A stretch of 64,000 bases of DNA, taken from the NCBI RefSeq assembly GCF_019753765.1, contig NZ_JAIJZW010000001.1:656575-720574 (forward strand). The letters run 5' to 3'. Within the stretch, counting starts at the first letter, position 1. Each line of letters opens with the position of its first letter. The position numbers were made by a program, and so were the translations under genes. The notes below the pieces were generated by a model that worked only from the letters and a program-made list of their open reading frames with translations, was not told the origin of the DNA and did not search any database. The stretch comes from Microbacterium marinilacus. GTDB lineage: Bacteria; Actinomycetota; Actinomycetes; Actinomycetales; Microbacteriaceae. Below are positions 8,051 to 15,355 of the stretch, one piece after another.

Positions 8051-9070
8051 TCAGCCGGCGGGCTCGAGCTGGACGACCAGCGGGCGGTGGTCGCTGCCCG
8101 CGTCGTCGAGGTTGGTGAGCACCACCGAGCCTGTGGTCTCCCAGTCCTCCGAGTGCATCACGTGATCGATCGGGGTCGAGAGGAGCGCCGGGACGTCCGT
8201 GGGCCACGTGCCCACCCCGCCGTTGCCGCTGGCAGCGGCCGAGTCGCGGCAGTAGCCGAAGTCGGCTCCGTCCACCGCCAGGGACGGCGTGTGGTCGAGG
8301 GTCGCATTGAAGTCGCCCGCGAGGATGACGTTCTCTCCGGCCGGGCACTGGTCGGCGAGCCAGCGCAGATCGCTGCTCCACGAGCTCATGTACTGCGGCC
8401 GCGGCGCCACGGCGTGCACGGCGACGATGGTGGGGCCGTCGCCGTTCACCGGCATGGCGACCGCGCTCGGCATGTTGCTCGTGCCCTCGCGGGACGAGTC
8501 GATCACGGCGTAGTCGCCGAGCTCCGGCGTGATCAGGATGGTCGTCACCCAGGACTGCGGGCCGTCGACGACGTCCTCGTTGTACTGCACGTGATGCACC
8601 CACATCGGTCGTCCGAGCTCGCGCATCTGCACCGCGACGTCCTCGCCCACGCTCTGTGCCGTCTCCGGCAGCGCGACCACGTCGGCGTTCATCGCCACCG
8701 CGGTCTGGGCGATCTGTTCGGCGCCCGTCGCATCGCCGGCGGTGTTCCAGGTCATCACGCGGACGCTGGACTCGGTCTCGGGCGGAAGCGTGTCGCCGTA
8801 GCCGCGCTGGGCCAGGATGAGGCCGCCGGCGATCGCCCCGATACCCGCCACGAGTGCCATGGACATCGCGAAGCCGCGCATCGGCCGCGCCAGCGCGAAG
8901 AGCAGGAAGACCAGCGTGATCAGGGCGAACGCGCCGACCATCACGCCCCGCATCGACACGATCTGGGCGAACGGCACGGTCTGCTCGAGGTGGAAGAACT
9001 GGGGCCAGGTCACGACGGCGGTCGCACACGCGAACACCACCGTCACGAGGACCCCCAGCACGCGCAGCAC
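8051..9070 (-). CDS. Membrane-anchored endonuclease/exonuclease/phosphatase-family protein
   Basis: A 339-aa protein with three N-terminal membrane helices (about residues 5-27, 35-56 and 61-82), followed by an extracytoplasmic EEP phosphodiesterase domain. Active-site motifs are in order: VMTWNTAG, ALPETAQ (Glu), AGDFNATLDH, IDHVMHS and SDHRPL. It probably cleaves a phosphodiester outside the membrane (nucleic acid, lipid or teichoic acid; substrate unknown). An in-frame TTG at 9079 is possible, but I prefer GTG at 9070 because it lies 7 bases after a TAGGTT hexamer, and the same 7 bases, GGAGGGC, resemble a ribosome site. Confidence 0.8.
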   Translation of the reverse strand: MLRVLGVLVTVVFACATAVVTWPQFFHLEQTVPFAQIVSMRGVMVGAFALITLVFLLFALARPMRGFAMSMALVAGIGAIAGGLILAQRGYGDTLPPETESSVRVMTWNTAGDATGAEQIAQTAVAMNADVVALPETAQSVGEDVAVQMRELGRPMWVHHVQYNEDVVDGPQSWVTTILITPELGDYAVIDSSREGTSNMPSAVAMPVNGDGPTIVAVHAVAPRPQYMSSWSSDLRWLADQCPAGENVILAGDFNATLDHTPSLAVDGADFGYCRDSAAASGNGGVGTWPTDVPALLSTPIDHVMHSEDWETTGSVVLTNLDDAGSDHRPLVVQLEPAG

Positions 9071-9077
9071 GCCCTCC

Positions 9078-9083
9078 AACCTA
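9078..9083 (-). promoter_or_regulatory. -10 hexamer of EEP-family gene
   Basis: TAGGTT on the minus strand ending 7 bases before GTG 9070; it decides the start of the EEP gene. Confidence 0.45.
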
Positions 9084-9152
9084 GGCCGCGCTCCTGGGAA
9101 ACCGGCGAGCCGTGGCCGTGCGGCCGATGGGCGTCCGGCGCTCCGGACGCCC

Positions 9153-9158
9153 TAGGAT
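9153..9158 (+). promoter_or_regulatory. -10 hexamer of PHP gene
   Basis: TAGGAT followed by 6 bases and the GTG at 9165; leaderless arrangement. Confidence 0.5.
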
Positions 9159-9164
9159 CGCTCT

Positions 9165-10058
9165 GTGGCAGAAGTCGAGGGCGCGCGGTCCCGGGCACCG
9201 CGGTTCAGCGGCCCGAGCGACCTGCACCTCCACTCGGCACGCTCGGACGGGACGGAGCCGCCCGCCGAGGTGATCGCCTCGGCGCACCGCCACGGTCTGC
9301 GCACCGTGGCGCTCACCGACCACGACACGACTGCCGGATGGGCGGAGGCCGCGGAGGCGGCGGGATCCCTCGGCATGACGCTGCTGCCCGGCATGGAGTT
9401 CTCGGCGAAGCACGAGTGGCGCAGCGTCCACCTGCTGTCGTATCTGTTCGATCCCGACGACACGGCGCTGCGCGCGGAGACCGACCGGATCCGCGGCGAC
9501 CGCGTCGGCAGGGCGGAGCGGATCGTCTCGAACATCTCGCGCGACTACGACCTGACGTGGGAGGACGTGCTCGCGCAGACGACGCGCGACGCCACGGTCG
9601 GTCGTCCGCACATCGCGGACGCGCTCGTCGCGCGCGGACTGGCGCGCGACAGGGGAGAGGCGTTCGACGGCATCCTGCATCCGCGCGAGGGCTACTACGA
9701 GCCGCATTACGCCCCCGACCCGTTCCGTGTCGTGGAGCTCGTGACGTCGGCCGGGGGCGTCGTGGTGGTCGCGCACCCCACGCCGTCGGGCCGCTCGCGG
9801 ATGATGCCCGAACCCGTGCTGCACGCGCTGATCGACGCCGGGCTCGCCGGTTTCGAGATCGACCACCGCGAGAACACCGAGGCCGGCAAGCGGGTGCTGC
9901 GCCGCATCGCGGCCGACCGCGACCTGATCGTCACGGGCTCGAGCGACTATCACGGCCGGGGCAAGCCGAACATCCCCGGCGAGAACACGACGAGCGACGC
10001 GATGGTCGAGCGCATCATCGAGCGGGCGACGGGCACCTCTCCCGTCTACCCGGCGTAG
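9165..10058 (+). CDS. PHP-domain phosphoesterase (nucleotidase-like)
   Basis: A 297-aa cytoplasmic PHP-superfamily metal-dependent phosphoesterase, related to the 3',5'-nucleoside bisphosphate phosphatases / RNase AM group (YciV/TrpH-like). Metal-binding motifs: DLHLHSARSDG (about 18-28), ALTDHDTT (about 47-54), a conserved VAHPTPSG and HRENTEAGK, and SSDYHGRGK near the C-terminus. The length (about 280-300) and motif order match that family. GTG start, leaderless. It converges on the DEAD-box helicase gene; a palindromic repeat lies between the two stops and may end both transcripts. Confidence 0.85.
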   Translation: MAEVEGARSRAPRFSGPSDLHLHSARSDGTEPPAEVIASAHRHGLRTVALTDHDTTAGWAEAAEAAGSLGMTLLPGMEFSAKHEWRSVHLLSYLFDPDDTALRAETDRIRGDRVGRAERIVSNISRDYDLTWEDVLAQTTRDATVGRPHIADALVARGLARDRGEAFDGILHPREGYYEPHYAPDPFRVVELVTSAGGVVVVAHPTPSGRSRMMPEPVLHALIDAGLAGFEIDHRENTEAGKRVLRRIAADRDLIVTGSSDYHGRGKPNIPGENTTSDAMVERIIERATGTSPVYPA

Positions 10059-10064
10059 GTCCCG

Positions 10065-10135
10065 GCGACAATACGACTTCGCGCCGAGAATGCGCGTGGT
10101 CGCTGCATTCTCGGCGCGAAGAGGGATTCTCGCGG
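10065..10135. repeat. Palindromic intergenic repeat, copy A
   Basis: An element of about 70 bp between two convergent genes. Its core is a perfect 16-bp inverted repeat, ttcgcgccgagaatgc (10078-10093) and its complement (10105-10120), around an 11-base loop, flanked by an outer imperfect pair (cgacaat... / ...attctcg). The right part (46 bp) is repeated with three mismatches in copy B at 32835-32907, in opposite orientation. It may serve as a bidirectional terminator for the flanking genes, but there is no T-run. Confidence 0.8.
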
Positions 10136-10143
10136 AAGGGCGG

Positions 10144-11667
10144 TCAGGCGCCCTGCGCCGTGCTGCCCGACGAGCGGCGGCGACGCCGACGCCGACGGGC
10201 GGCCGCGGGCTTGCCGTCGTGGTGCTCCTTGCCCTCGCCGTCGTGCGTGCCCGCGCCCTCCGGCCGCTCGGCGCTCTGGTCGGCGGATGCCGGGGCATCG
10301 CCGCCCTCGCCCGAGCCGCGGCGACGGCGACGGGGCGTGCGGTCTCCCTGATCCGACCCGGCCTGCGCCGACCGGTTCTGGGCGGACCCGCCCTGCGAGC
10401 GACGCTCGTGGCGCTCGGCCTTGGGAGCGGTGGTGAGACGGCCCTTGGTGCCGGCCGGGATGTCCAGGTCCGTGTACAGGTGCGGGCTCGACGAGTAGGT
10501 CTCGGTCGGCTCCGGCTGACCGAACTCGAGCGCGCGGTTGATCAGCGCCCACTTGTGCAGGTCGTCCCAGTCGACGAACGTGATCGCGATGCCGGTCTTG
10601 CCGGCGCGCCCGGTGCGTCCGGCGCGGTGCAGATACGTCTTGTCGTCGTCGGGGATGGTGTGGTTGATGACGTGCGTGATGTCGTCGACGTCGATGCCTC
10701 GCGCCGCGACATCCGTCGCGACCAGAACCAGGACCTTGCCCGCCTTGAACGCCGCCATCGAGCGCTCGCGCTGCTCCTGGCCCATGTCGCCGTGCACCCC
10801 GCCGACGTTGAAGCCGCGGTCGCCGAGCTCGTCGACCAGGCGCTGCGCCGCGCGCTTGGTGCGGGTGAAGATCACGGTCTTGCCGGCGCCCTCGGCCTGC
10901 AGCACGCGGGCGATGATCTCGTCCTTGTCGAGCGAGTGCGCGCGGTAGATGACGTGCTTGATGTTCGCCTGCGTCAGGCCCTCGTCCGGATCCGTCGCGC
11001 GGATGTGGATCGGGTTCGACATGAAGCGACGCGCGAGCGCCACGATCGGGCCCGGCATGGTCGCGCTGAACAGCTGCGTGTGACGCACCTGGGCGACCTT
11101 CTGGAAGATCTTCTCGATGTCGGCGAGGAAGCCGAGGTCCAGCATCTTGTCGGCCTCGTCGAGGACGACCTCGGTCGCGTTCGACAGGTCGAGCAGGCGC
11201 TGTCCCGCGAGGTCGATCAGGCGGCCCGGGGTGCCGACGACGATTTGGGCGCCCGCCTTGAGCTGGTCGATCTGCCCCTCGTACGCCTTCCCGCCGTAGA
11301 TCGCGACGACGCTGGTCGCGCGGTTCGACGTGAGCAGGTCGAGATCCTCGTACACCTGCACGGCTAGCTCGCGAGTCGGCACGACGATGAGCGCCTTCAC
11401 TCCGGGCTCGGGGTTCTGGCCGAGACGCTGCACGACGGGGATCCCGAAGCCGAAGGTCTTGCCGGTGCCCGTCTTCGCCTGGCCGATGAGGTCCTGGCCC
11501 GGCAGTGCCAGCGGGATGGTCTGCTCCTGGATCGGGAACGCGTCCACGATCCCCTTCGATGCGAGCGACTCGACGATGTCCTGGTCGACGCCGAGTTCGG
11601 CGAAGGTCGTCACGATATTCCGAACCTGTCCGGCAGTCTGCGCTGCCTGTGATGAAGTGCGATCCAC
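10144..11667 (-). CDS. DEAD-box ATP-dependent RNA helicase
   Basis: A 507-aa cytoplasmic RNA helicase. Motifs: Q motif TTFAELG...FPIQEQ (about 20-49), Walker A AKTGTGKT (64-71), PTRELA, TPGRL, DEAD box VLDEADKM, SAT (LFSATMPG), IFTRTKRAAQ, VATDVAARGID and HRAGRTGRAG. After about residue 410 comes a long Arg/Gly/Ser-rich tail (RRRRRGSG; RRRRRRRRSSG), probably RNA-binding. Such proteins act in ribosome assembly, mRNA decay and cold adaptation. I chose GTG at 11667 because the conserved N-terminus begins soon after and AAGGGC/GGAG lie upstream; an in-frame ATG at 11784 would add 39 residues of low-complexity sequence. Confidence 0.9.
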   Translation of the reverse strand: MDRTSSQAAQTAGQVRNIVTTFAELGVDQDIVESLASKGIVDAFPIQEQTIPLALPGQDLIGQAKTGTGKTFGFGIPVVQRLGQNPEPGVKALIVVPTRELAVQVYEDLDLLTSNRATSVVAIYGGKAYEGQIDQLKAGAQIVVGTPGRLIDLAGQRLLDLSNATEVVLDEADKMLDLGFLADIEKIFQKVAQVRHTQLFSATMPGPIVALARRFMSNPIHIRATDPDEGLTQANIKHVIYRAHSLDKDEIIARVLQAEGAGKTVIFTRTKRAAQRLVDELGDRGFNVGGVHGDMGQEQRERSMAAFKAGKVLVLVATDVAARGIDVDDITHVINHTIPDDDKTYLHRAGRTGRAGKTGIAITFVDWDDLHKWALINRALEFGQPEPTETYSSSPHLYTDLDIPAGTKGRLTTAPKAERHERRSQGGSAQNRSAQAGSDQGDRTPRRRRRGSGEGGDAPASADQSAERPEGAGTHDGEGKEHHDGKPAAARRRRRRRRSSGSTAQGA

Positions 11668-11788
11668 GCCCTTGTCAGCTCCAGGCGCGGGGCCCCGATC
11701 CGACGTCGGGGACCGCACCAGCCTACCGGAGCGCCCCGACCCGCTCCTGGGGGCGCCCGGGCGCGTCGGGTGAGCTCGTGCCACGCCG

Positions 11789-11794
11789 TAGTCT
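11789..11794 (+). promoter_or_regulatory. -10 hexamer of ferritin-like gene
   Basis: TAGTCT followed by 7 bases and the GTG at 11802; leaderless arrangement. Confidence 0.5.
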
Positions 11795-11801
11795 TGAGCA
11801 C

Positions 11802-12518
11802 GTGGTGAACTGGAAGTTCTGGCGCCGACGCCCGCCTGCGCGCATCCTCAGGCTGCGTCCGCGCGGCGAGATGGGCGACGCGACGCGCGTCGACTTCGAG
11901 GAGCTCGCGCCGGACGCCTCCACGTTCCTCGGGCAGGCCGCGTACCTGCAGCTCGGATACTTCGAGACGCTCAGCCGACTGATCCGCGCGACGCCGCAGC
12001 TCGAGGAGAAGGAGGCCCTCTCGCTCGCCGCGGGGGCGGCCCTCGTCAAGCACCGCGCGATCATCGACGTCATCCGCGGCCGCGGTGAGGACCCGGCTGC
12101 GGTGATGGGGCCCTTCCAGGAGCAGCTGGACGTGTTCCGCCGCGCCACTATCGGCGCACGGCCGCGCGAGACCATGCTCTCGGTGCACATCACGGCCGGC
12201 ATGCTCGACGACTTCTACCGGACGCTCGCAGCCAGCTACGGCGAGACGGGACGCCGCATCGCGCGCATTCTGAACGTCGACAGCGACAGGGAGCTGCTCG
12301 TCGAGCTCGTCCGCACCACCATCGAGGCGGACGACGAGATGCGCTCGCTGCTGTCGATGTGGGCGCGGCGGCTGGTCGGCGACACGCTTCTGGTGGCGCG
12401 CGCGGCACTGCGCCCTCAGCGTCTGGGCGTCGACGACGAGAAGAAGGTCGAGCCCGTCTTCACCGCGCTCATGGCGGCGCACGCCCGCCGCATGGACGCG
12501 CTCGGGCTCGCGTCGTAG
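11802..12518 (+). CDS. Ferritin-like-fold protein
   Basis: A 238-aa all-helical cytoplasmic protein matching the actinobacterial ferritin-like-fold group distantly related to tRNA hydroxylase MiaE. Helices carry acidic and histidine residues in the places expected for a di-iron site (EELAPDASTFLGQAAYLQLGY near the start; LVKHRAIIDVI; LSVHITAGMLDDFYR; TTIEADDEMRSLL), but I cannot show that metal is bound. The substrate is unknown. Two tandem GTG codons (11802, 11805) can both start; 11802 fits the leaderless spacing. The lipoprotein gene begins 5 bp after the stop and is probably cotranscribed. Confidence 0.7.
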   Translation: MVNWKFWRRRPPARILRLRPRGEMGDATRVDFEELAPDASTFLGQAAYLQLGYFETLSRLIRATPQLEEKEALSLAAGAALVKHRAIIDVIRGRGEDPAAVMGPFQEQLDVFRRATIGARPRETMLSVHITAGMLDDFYRTLAASYGETGRRIARILNVDSDRELLVELVRTTIEADDEMRSLLSMWARRLVGDTLLVARAALRPQRLGVDDEKKVEPVFTALMAAHARRMDALGLAS

Positions 12519-12523
12519 ACCGG

Positions 12524-13336
12524 ATGCCTGCCTTCATCCCGACCCGCGCCGCCGGGGCGCTCGTGGTGGCCGGCACGGCGCTCGCCCTCAGCGCATGCGG
12601 GGCCGTCGCGCCGGCCGGACTCCCGGCTGAGGGAGGCGTGGACTATCAGCTCGGCGGGGCCTCGACACCGCCGGACGGCGTCACGGTCGTGGTGCGCGAC
12701 GTGACCGCGCAGCCCGCGGCGGGTGTGTACTCCGTCTGTTACGTGAACGGCTTCCAGACACAGCCCGGCGAGCTGCCGGAATGGCGCGCCGACGCCCCGG
12801 CGGCGATCCTCGAGGTGGACGGCGGCCCGGTCGCCGACCCGGAATGGCCGGACGAGTACGCGCTCGACACTCGGACGGACGAGGCCCGTGCCGCGATCCT
12901 CGCCCGTCGCGGAGCGGAGATCGAGGAGTGCGCGCGCAAGGGGTTCGACGCGGTCGAGCTCGACAACCTCGACGCGCACACGCGGTTCGCGGCTCTCAGC
13001 GAGGAGGGCGGCCTGGCCCTCGCCGCGTCGTACATCGACCTCGCCCACGACAGCGGCCTGGCGGTCGCGCAGAAGAACTCGGCGGAGCTGGCCGAGCGCG
13101 GTCCGGATCTCGGCTTCGACTTCGCGGTCGTGGAGGAGTGCCTCGCCACGGAGGAGTGCGACGTGTACGCCGCGGCGTACGGCACTCAGGTCATCGACGT
13201 CGAGTACGAGCTGTCGGACGACGAGTTCGACACCCGCTGCGCCGAGGCGCCGAACCCGCGACTCACGATCCTGCGGGACCTCGACCTGCTGCCGGAGGGC
13301 GATCCGGATCGTCTCTACCGCGCGTGCGAGGGCTGA
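12524..13336 (+). CDS. GH114-like (endo-alpha-1,4-polygalactosaminidase family) lipoprotein
   Basis: A 270-aa exported lipoprotein. The signal peptide ends in the lipobox LSAC (Cys at about residue 25), so the mature protein is lipid-anchored outside the membrane. The rest matches the GH114/DUF297 TIM-barrel family, whose founding member hydrolyses polygalactosamine: VCYVNGFQTQPGE, PEWPDEYALDTRTDEAR, AEIEECARKGFDAVELDNLD and VAQKNSAEL are its recurring segments. Several cysteines (CYV, EEC, EECLATEEC, RCAE, RAC) could form disulfides. The true substrate here is not known; cell-envelope or biofilm glycan is a guess. ATG start 5 bp after the ferritin-like gene. Confidence 0.75.
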   Translation: MPAFIPTRAAGALVVAGTALALSACGAVAPAGLPAEGGVDYQLGGASTPPDGVTVVVRDVTAQPAAGVYSVCYVNGFQTQPGELPEWRADAPAAILEVDGGPVADPEWPDEYALDTRTDEARAAILARRGAEIEECARKGFDAVELDNLDAHTRFAALSEEGGLALAASYIDLAHDSGLAVAQKNSAELAERGPDLGFDFAVVEECLATEECDVYAAAYGTQVIDVEYELSDDEFDTRCAEAPNPRLTILRDLDLLPEGDPDRLYRACEG

Positions 13337-13411
13337 GCGGTCGCTCAGGCGACCACCGGCGGGCGCAGGGCGTCCTCCGAGCGGGCACGCGGGTGCGCCG
13401 GGTTAGGGTGA

Positions 13412-13456
13412 GCCCGCCCGCCCGCCCGCCCGCCCGCCCGCCCGCCCGCCCGCCCG
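13412..13456. repeat. (GCCC)11 tetranucleotide tract upstream of marP
   Basis: Eleven perfect GCCC units plus a final G, lying between the start-proximal AGGAGA of the next gene and a TTAGGGT-like sequence 6 bases before the tract. Tracts of this kind change length by replication slippage. Confidence 0.95.
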
Positions 13457-13468
13457 AGAGGAGAGCCC

Positions 13469-14653
13469 GTGCTCGTCGTCGACTTCCTGATCGCGATCCT
13501 GCTGATCGCGGCGCTCGTCGCCGGGCTCCGCGCCGGACTGTTCTCGGCCCTCGGCGCGCTGTGCGGGCTCGTGGCGGGCGGGCTCATCGCGCCCTGGGCA
13601 TTGCCGATGGTGTCGGAGGCGGTCACCGATTCCGCGTGGCGTCCGGTGGCGGTGGTCGCCGCCGCCGTCGCGCTGCTGGCGGTGGGAGCCGCTCTGGGAT
13701 CGCTCGTCGGCGCGGTGATCCGGCGCGGTGCCGACCGCCTGCGCCTGAAGGCGATCGAGCGGCTGCTGGGAGGCGCCCTCGCCGTCGTGGCCGCGGGGCT
13801 CGCGATCGCGCTGGCCGGCTCGGGCATCGCGGCTGCGGGCATCCCCGTGGTGTCCGCCGCGGTGTCGTCGTCGACGGTGCTGAGGACGATCGATCGCCTG
13901 ACACCGGCGCCCGCGGCGGAGGCCATGGCGCGCCTACACTCCGCCGTGCTCGGCGACACGGTCCTGCCGACCATCGACGGGCTGCTGGACGAGGGACTCG
14001 AAGGGACGGACGTCGCCGATCCCGGCACCGTGGACATCGAGGCCCCGGCGCTCCGGGAGGCCGCGGCGTCGGTCGCGCGCGTCCACGGCGTCGTGCCCTC
14101 GTGCGGCCGGGGAGCCACCGGCACGGGGTTCGTGGTGGCGGACGACCTGATCATGACCAACGCCCACGTGGTTGCCGGGATGGAGACGCCCATCGTCGAG
14201 CTGCCGGGGGAGCCGGCCCGCGACGGCACGGTGGTGTACTTCGACCCCGTCGACGACCTGGCGGTGATCGCCGCCGACGTGGACGCGGCGCCGCTGTCCG
14301 TGACGGAGCCGCTCGCCGCGGGCGCCGCAGCGGCGGTGCTCGGCTATCCCTACGGCGGCCCGTTCCGACTGGTCGACGCCGGCGTCACGATGGTGGGCTC
14401 CGCTCCGATCGACGACATCTACGGCGCTGCCGCCTCCTCGCGGGAGGTCTATGCGCTCGCCGCCGAGGTGCATCCCGGCAACTCGGGCGGACCGCTCCTC
14501 ACCCCCGACGGCGCCGTGGCCGGGGTGGTGTTCGCTCGGGACGAGTTCCAGGCCGACGTGGGCTACGCGATGTCCACGGCCGAGGTGCTGCCTGTCCTGG
14601 CGCAGCTCGGGGACGCGGTCGAGCCGGTGTCCACCGGATCGTGCGTCGGCTGA
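13469..14653 (+). CDS. marP: MarP-type membrane serine protease (CvpA + trypsin-like)
   Basis: A 394-aa protein with four membrane helices of the CvpA/colicin V production type (about residues 1-120) and a periplasmic chymotrypsin-like protease domain (about 200-390). The catalytic triad is His233 (TNAHVV), Asp263 (DDLAVI) and Ser339 (GNSGGP). Cys212 and Cys392 occupy the positions of the activating disulfide known in M. tuberculosis MarP, a protease needed for acid and oxidative stress resistance. GTG start with AGGAGA a few bases upstream, directly behind the GCCC tract, so changes in tract length could alter transcription or ribosome access. Confidence 0.88.
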   Translation: MLVVDFLIAILLIAALVAGLRAGLFSALGALCGLVAGGLIAPWALPMVSEAVTDSAWRPVAVVAAAVALLAVGAALGSLVGAVIRRGADRLRLKAIERLLGGALAVVAAGLAIALAGSGIAAAGIPVVSAAVSSSTVLRTIDRLTPAPAAEAMARLHSAVLGDTVLPTIDGLLDEGLEGTDVADPGTVDIEAPALREAAASVARVHGVVPSCGRGATGTGFVVADDLIMTNAHVVAGMETPIVELPGEPARDGTVVYFDPVDDLAVIAADVDAAPLSVTEPLAAGAAAAVLGYPYGGPFRLVDAGVTMVGSAPIDDIYGAAASSREVYALAAEVHPGNSGGPLLTPDGAVAGVVFARDEFQADVGYAMSTAEVLPVLAQLGDAVEPVSTGSCVG

Positions 14654-14683
14654 GGCGGAACGCGTCTCGCCGGCCCGTGCGGG

Positions 14684-14974
14684 TCAGGCCAGGCCGAGTC
14701 TGCGGGCCTGAGCGGCGTCGCGCGCGGCGCGCACACGGCTGATCGCGTCAGCGCCCGCCCAGGACACCAGGGAGGCGGCCGCGAGGGACGCCAGCCAGGT
14801 CCACGGGCTGGCCTCGCCGAGGCCCGTCCACGTGCAGACCGCGTACACGATCGCGGCGGTGCCGCCCGCCAGCGAGGGGGCCAGTGTGATGCCTCGCAGC
14901 GCGCGCCGCGGCAGCGCGAAGTGCACGCCGACGCCGATGGCGACGGCGGCGATCAGCGCGAGGAGGATGTACAC
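14684..14974 (-). CDS. Small three-helix membrane protein
   Basis: A 96-aa hydrophobic protein with three membrane helices (about residues 2-20, 28-48 and 55-76) and a short basic tail rich in Arg and Ala. I do not recognise a family with certainty. The GTG start at 14974 is placed 5 bp after the stop of the DUF3107 gene, so it is probably the second gene of that operon. It converges on marP with a 30-bp gap. Confidence 0.65.
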   Translation of the reverse strand: MYILLALIAAVAIGVGVHFALPRRALRGITLAPSLAGGTAAIVYAVCTWTGLGEASPWTWLASLAAASLVSWAGADAISRVRAARDAAQARRLGLA

Positions 14975-14979
14975 GCGCG

Positions 14980-15204
14980 TCAGGCGACGAAGCCGACGCG
15001 GCGGGTCTCCTCGCTGCCGACCTCGACGAACGCGAGGTTCGCGGTCGGCACGATGTAGGAGTTGCCCTTGACGTCGGTGAACGACAGGTGGCTGGCGCCC
15101 TGCTCGAGCGCTGTGGCGATCGTTCCCTTGACCGAATCGGCGCTCTCCGACGACTCGAAGCTGAGCTCGCGGCCGGTGTTCGTGATGCCGATGCGGATGT
15201 CCAC
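14980..15204 (-). CDS. DUF3107 protein
   Basis: A 74-aa cytoplasmic protein of the DUF3107 family, almost confined to actinobacteria and of unknown role. It shows the family pattern MDIRIGITNTGRELSFES, then an Ala/Gly-rich helix (GTIATALEQGASHLSFTD) and the strand pair SYIVPTANLAFVEVG. GTG start; AAAGG upstream serves as ribosome site. A TAGAGT hexamer about 50 bp further upstream on the minus strand could be its -10. Located, as usual, beside a large helicase gene. Confidence 0.85.
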   Translation of the reverse strand: MDIRIGITNTGRELSFESSESADSVKGTIATALEQGASHLSFTDVKGNSYIVPTANLAFVEVGSEETRRVGFVA

Positions 15205-15342
15205 GGGTGACTGCCTTTCGTCGCGCTGAGACCCGGAGCGGGCCCTGCGACAACTCTATGGCAGGCGGCGCCACGGGCCGGCCCGTGAACGCTGAGGGCG
15301 AACGCCCCGCCGTCGCGCACGGCCGATGTCCGGGCCGCCGAT

Positions 15343-15348
15343 TAGCGT
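15343..15348 (+). promoter_or_regulatory. -10 hexamer of adnA
   Basis: TAGCGT followed by 7 bases and the ATG at 15356; it supports that start over an upstream in-frame ATG at 15326. Confidence 0.45.
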
Positions 15349-15355
15349 GGTGGGC

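Noticed and set aside
13412..13456. Possible coding of a Pro/Ala repeat protein through the GCCC tract
   Set aside because: Translations across it belong to frames without motifs; the tract lies between a complete lipoprotein gene and the marP ribosome site.
15326..15355. Earlier ATG as start of adnA
   Set aside because: The ATG at 15356 fits the 7-base spacing after TAGCGT, and the helicase homology begins after it; the upstream ten codons show no ribosome site.
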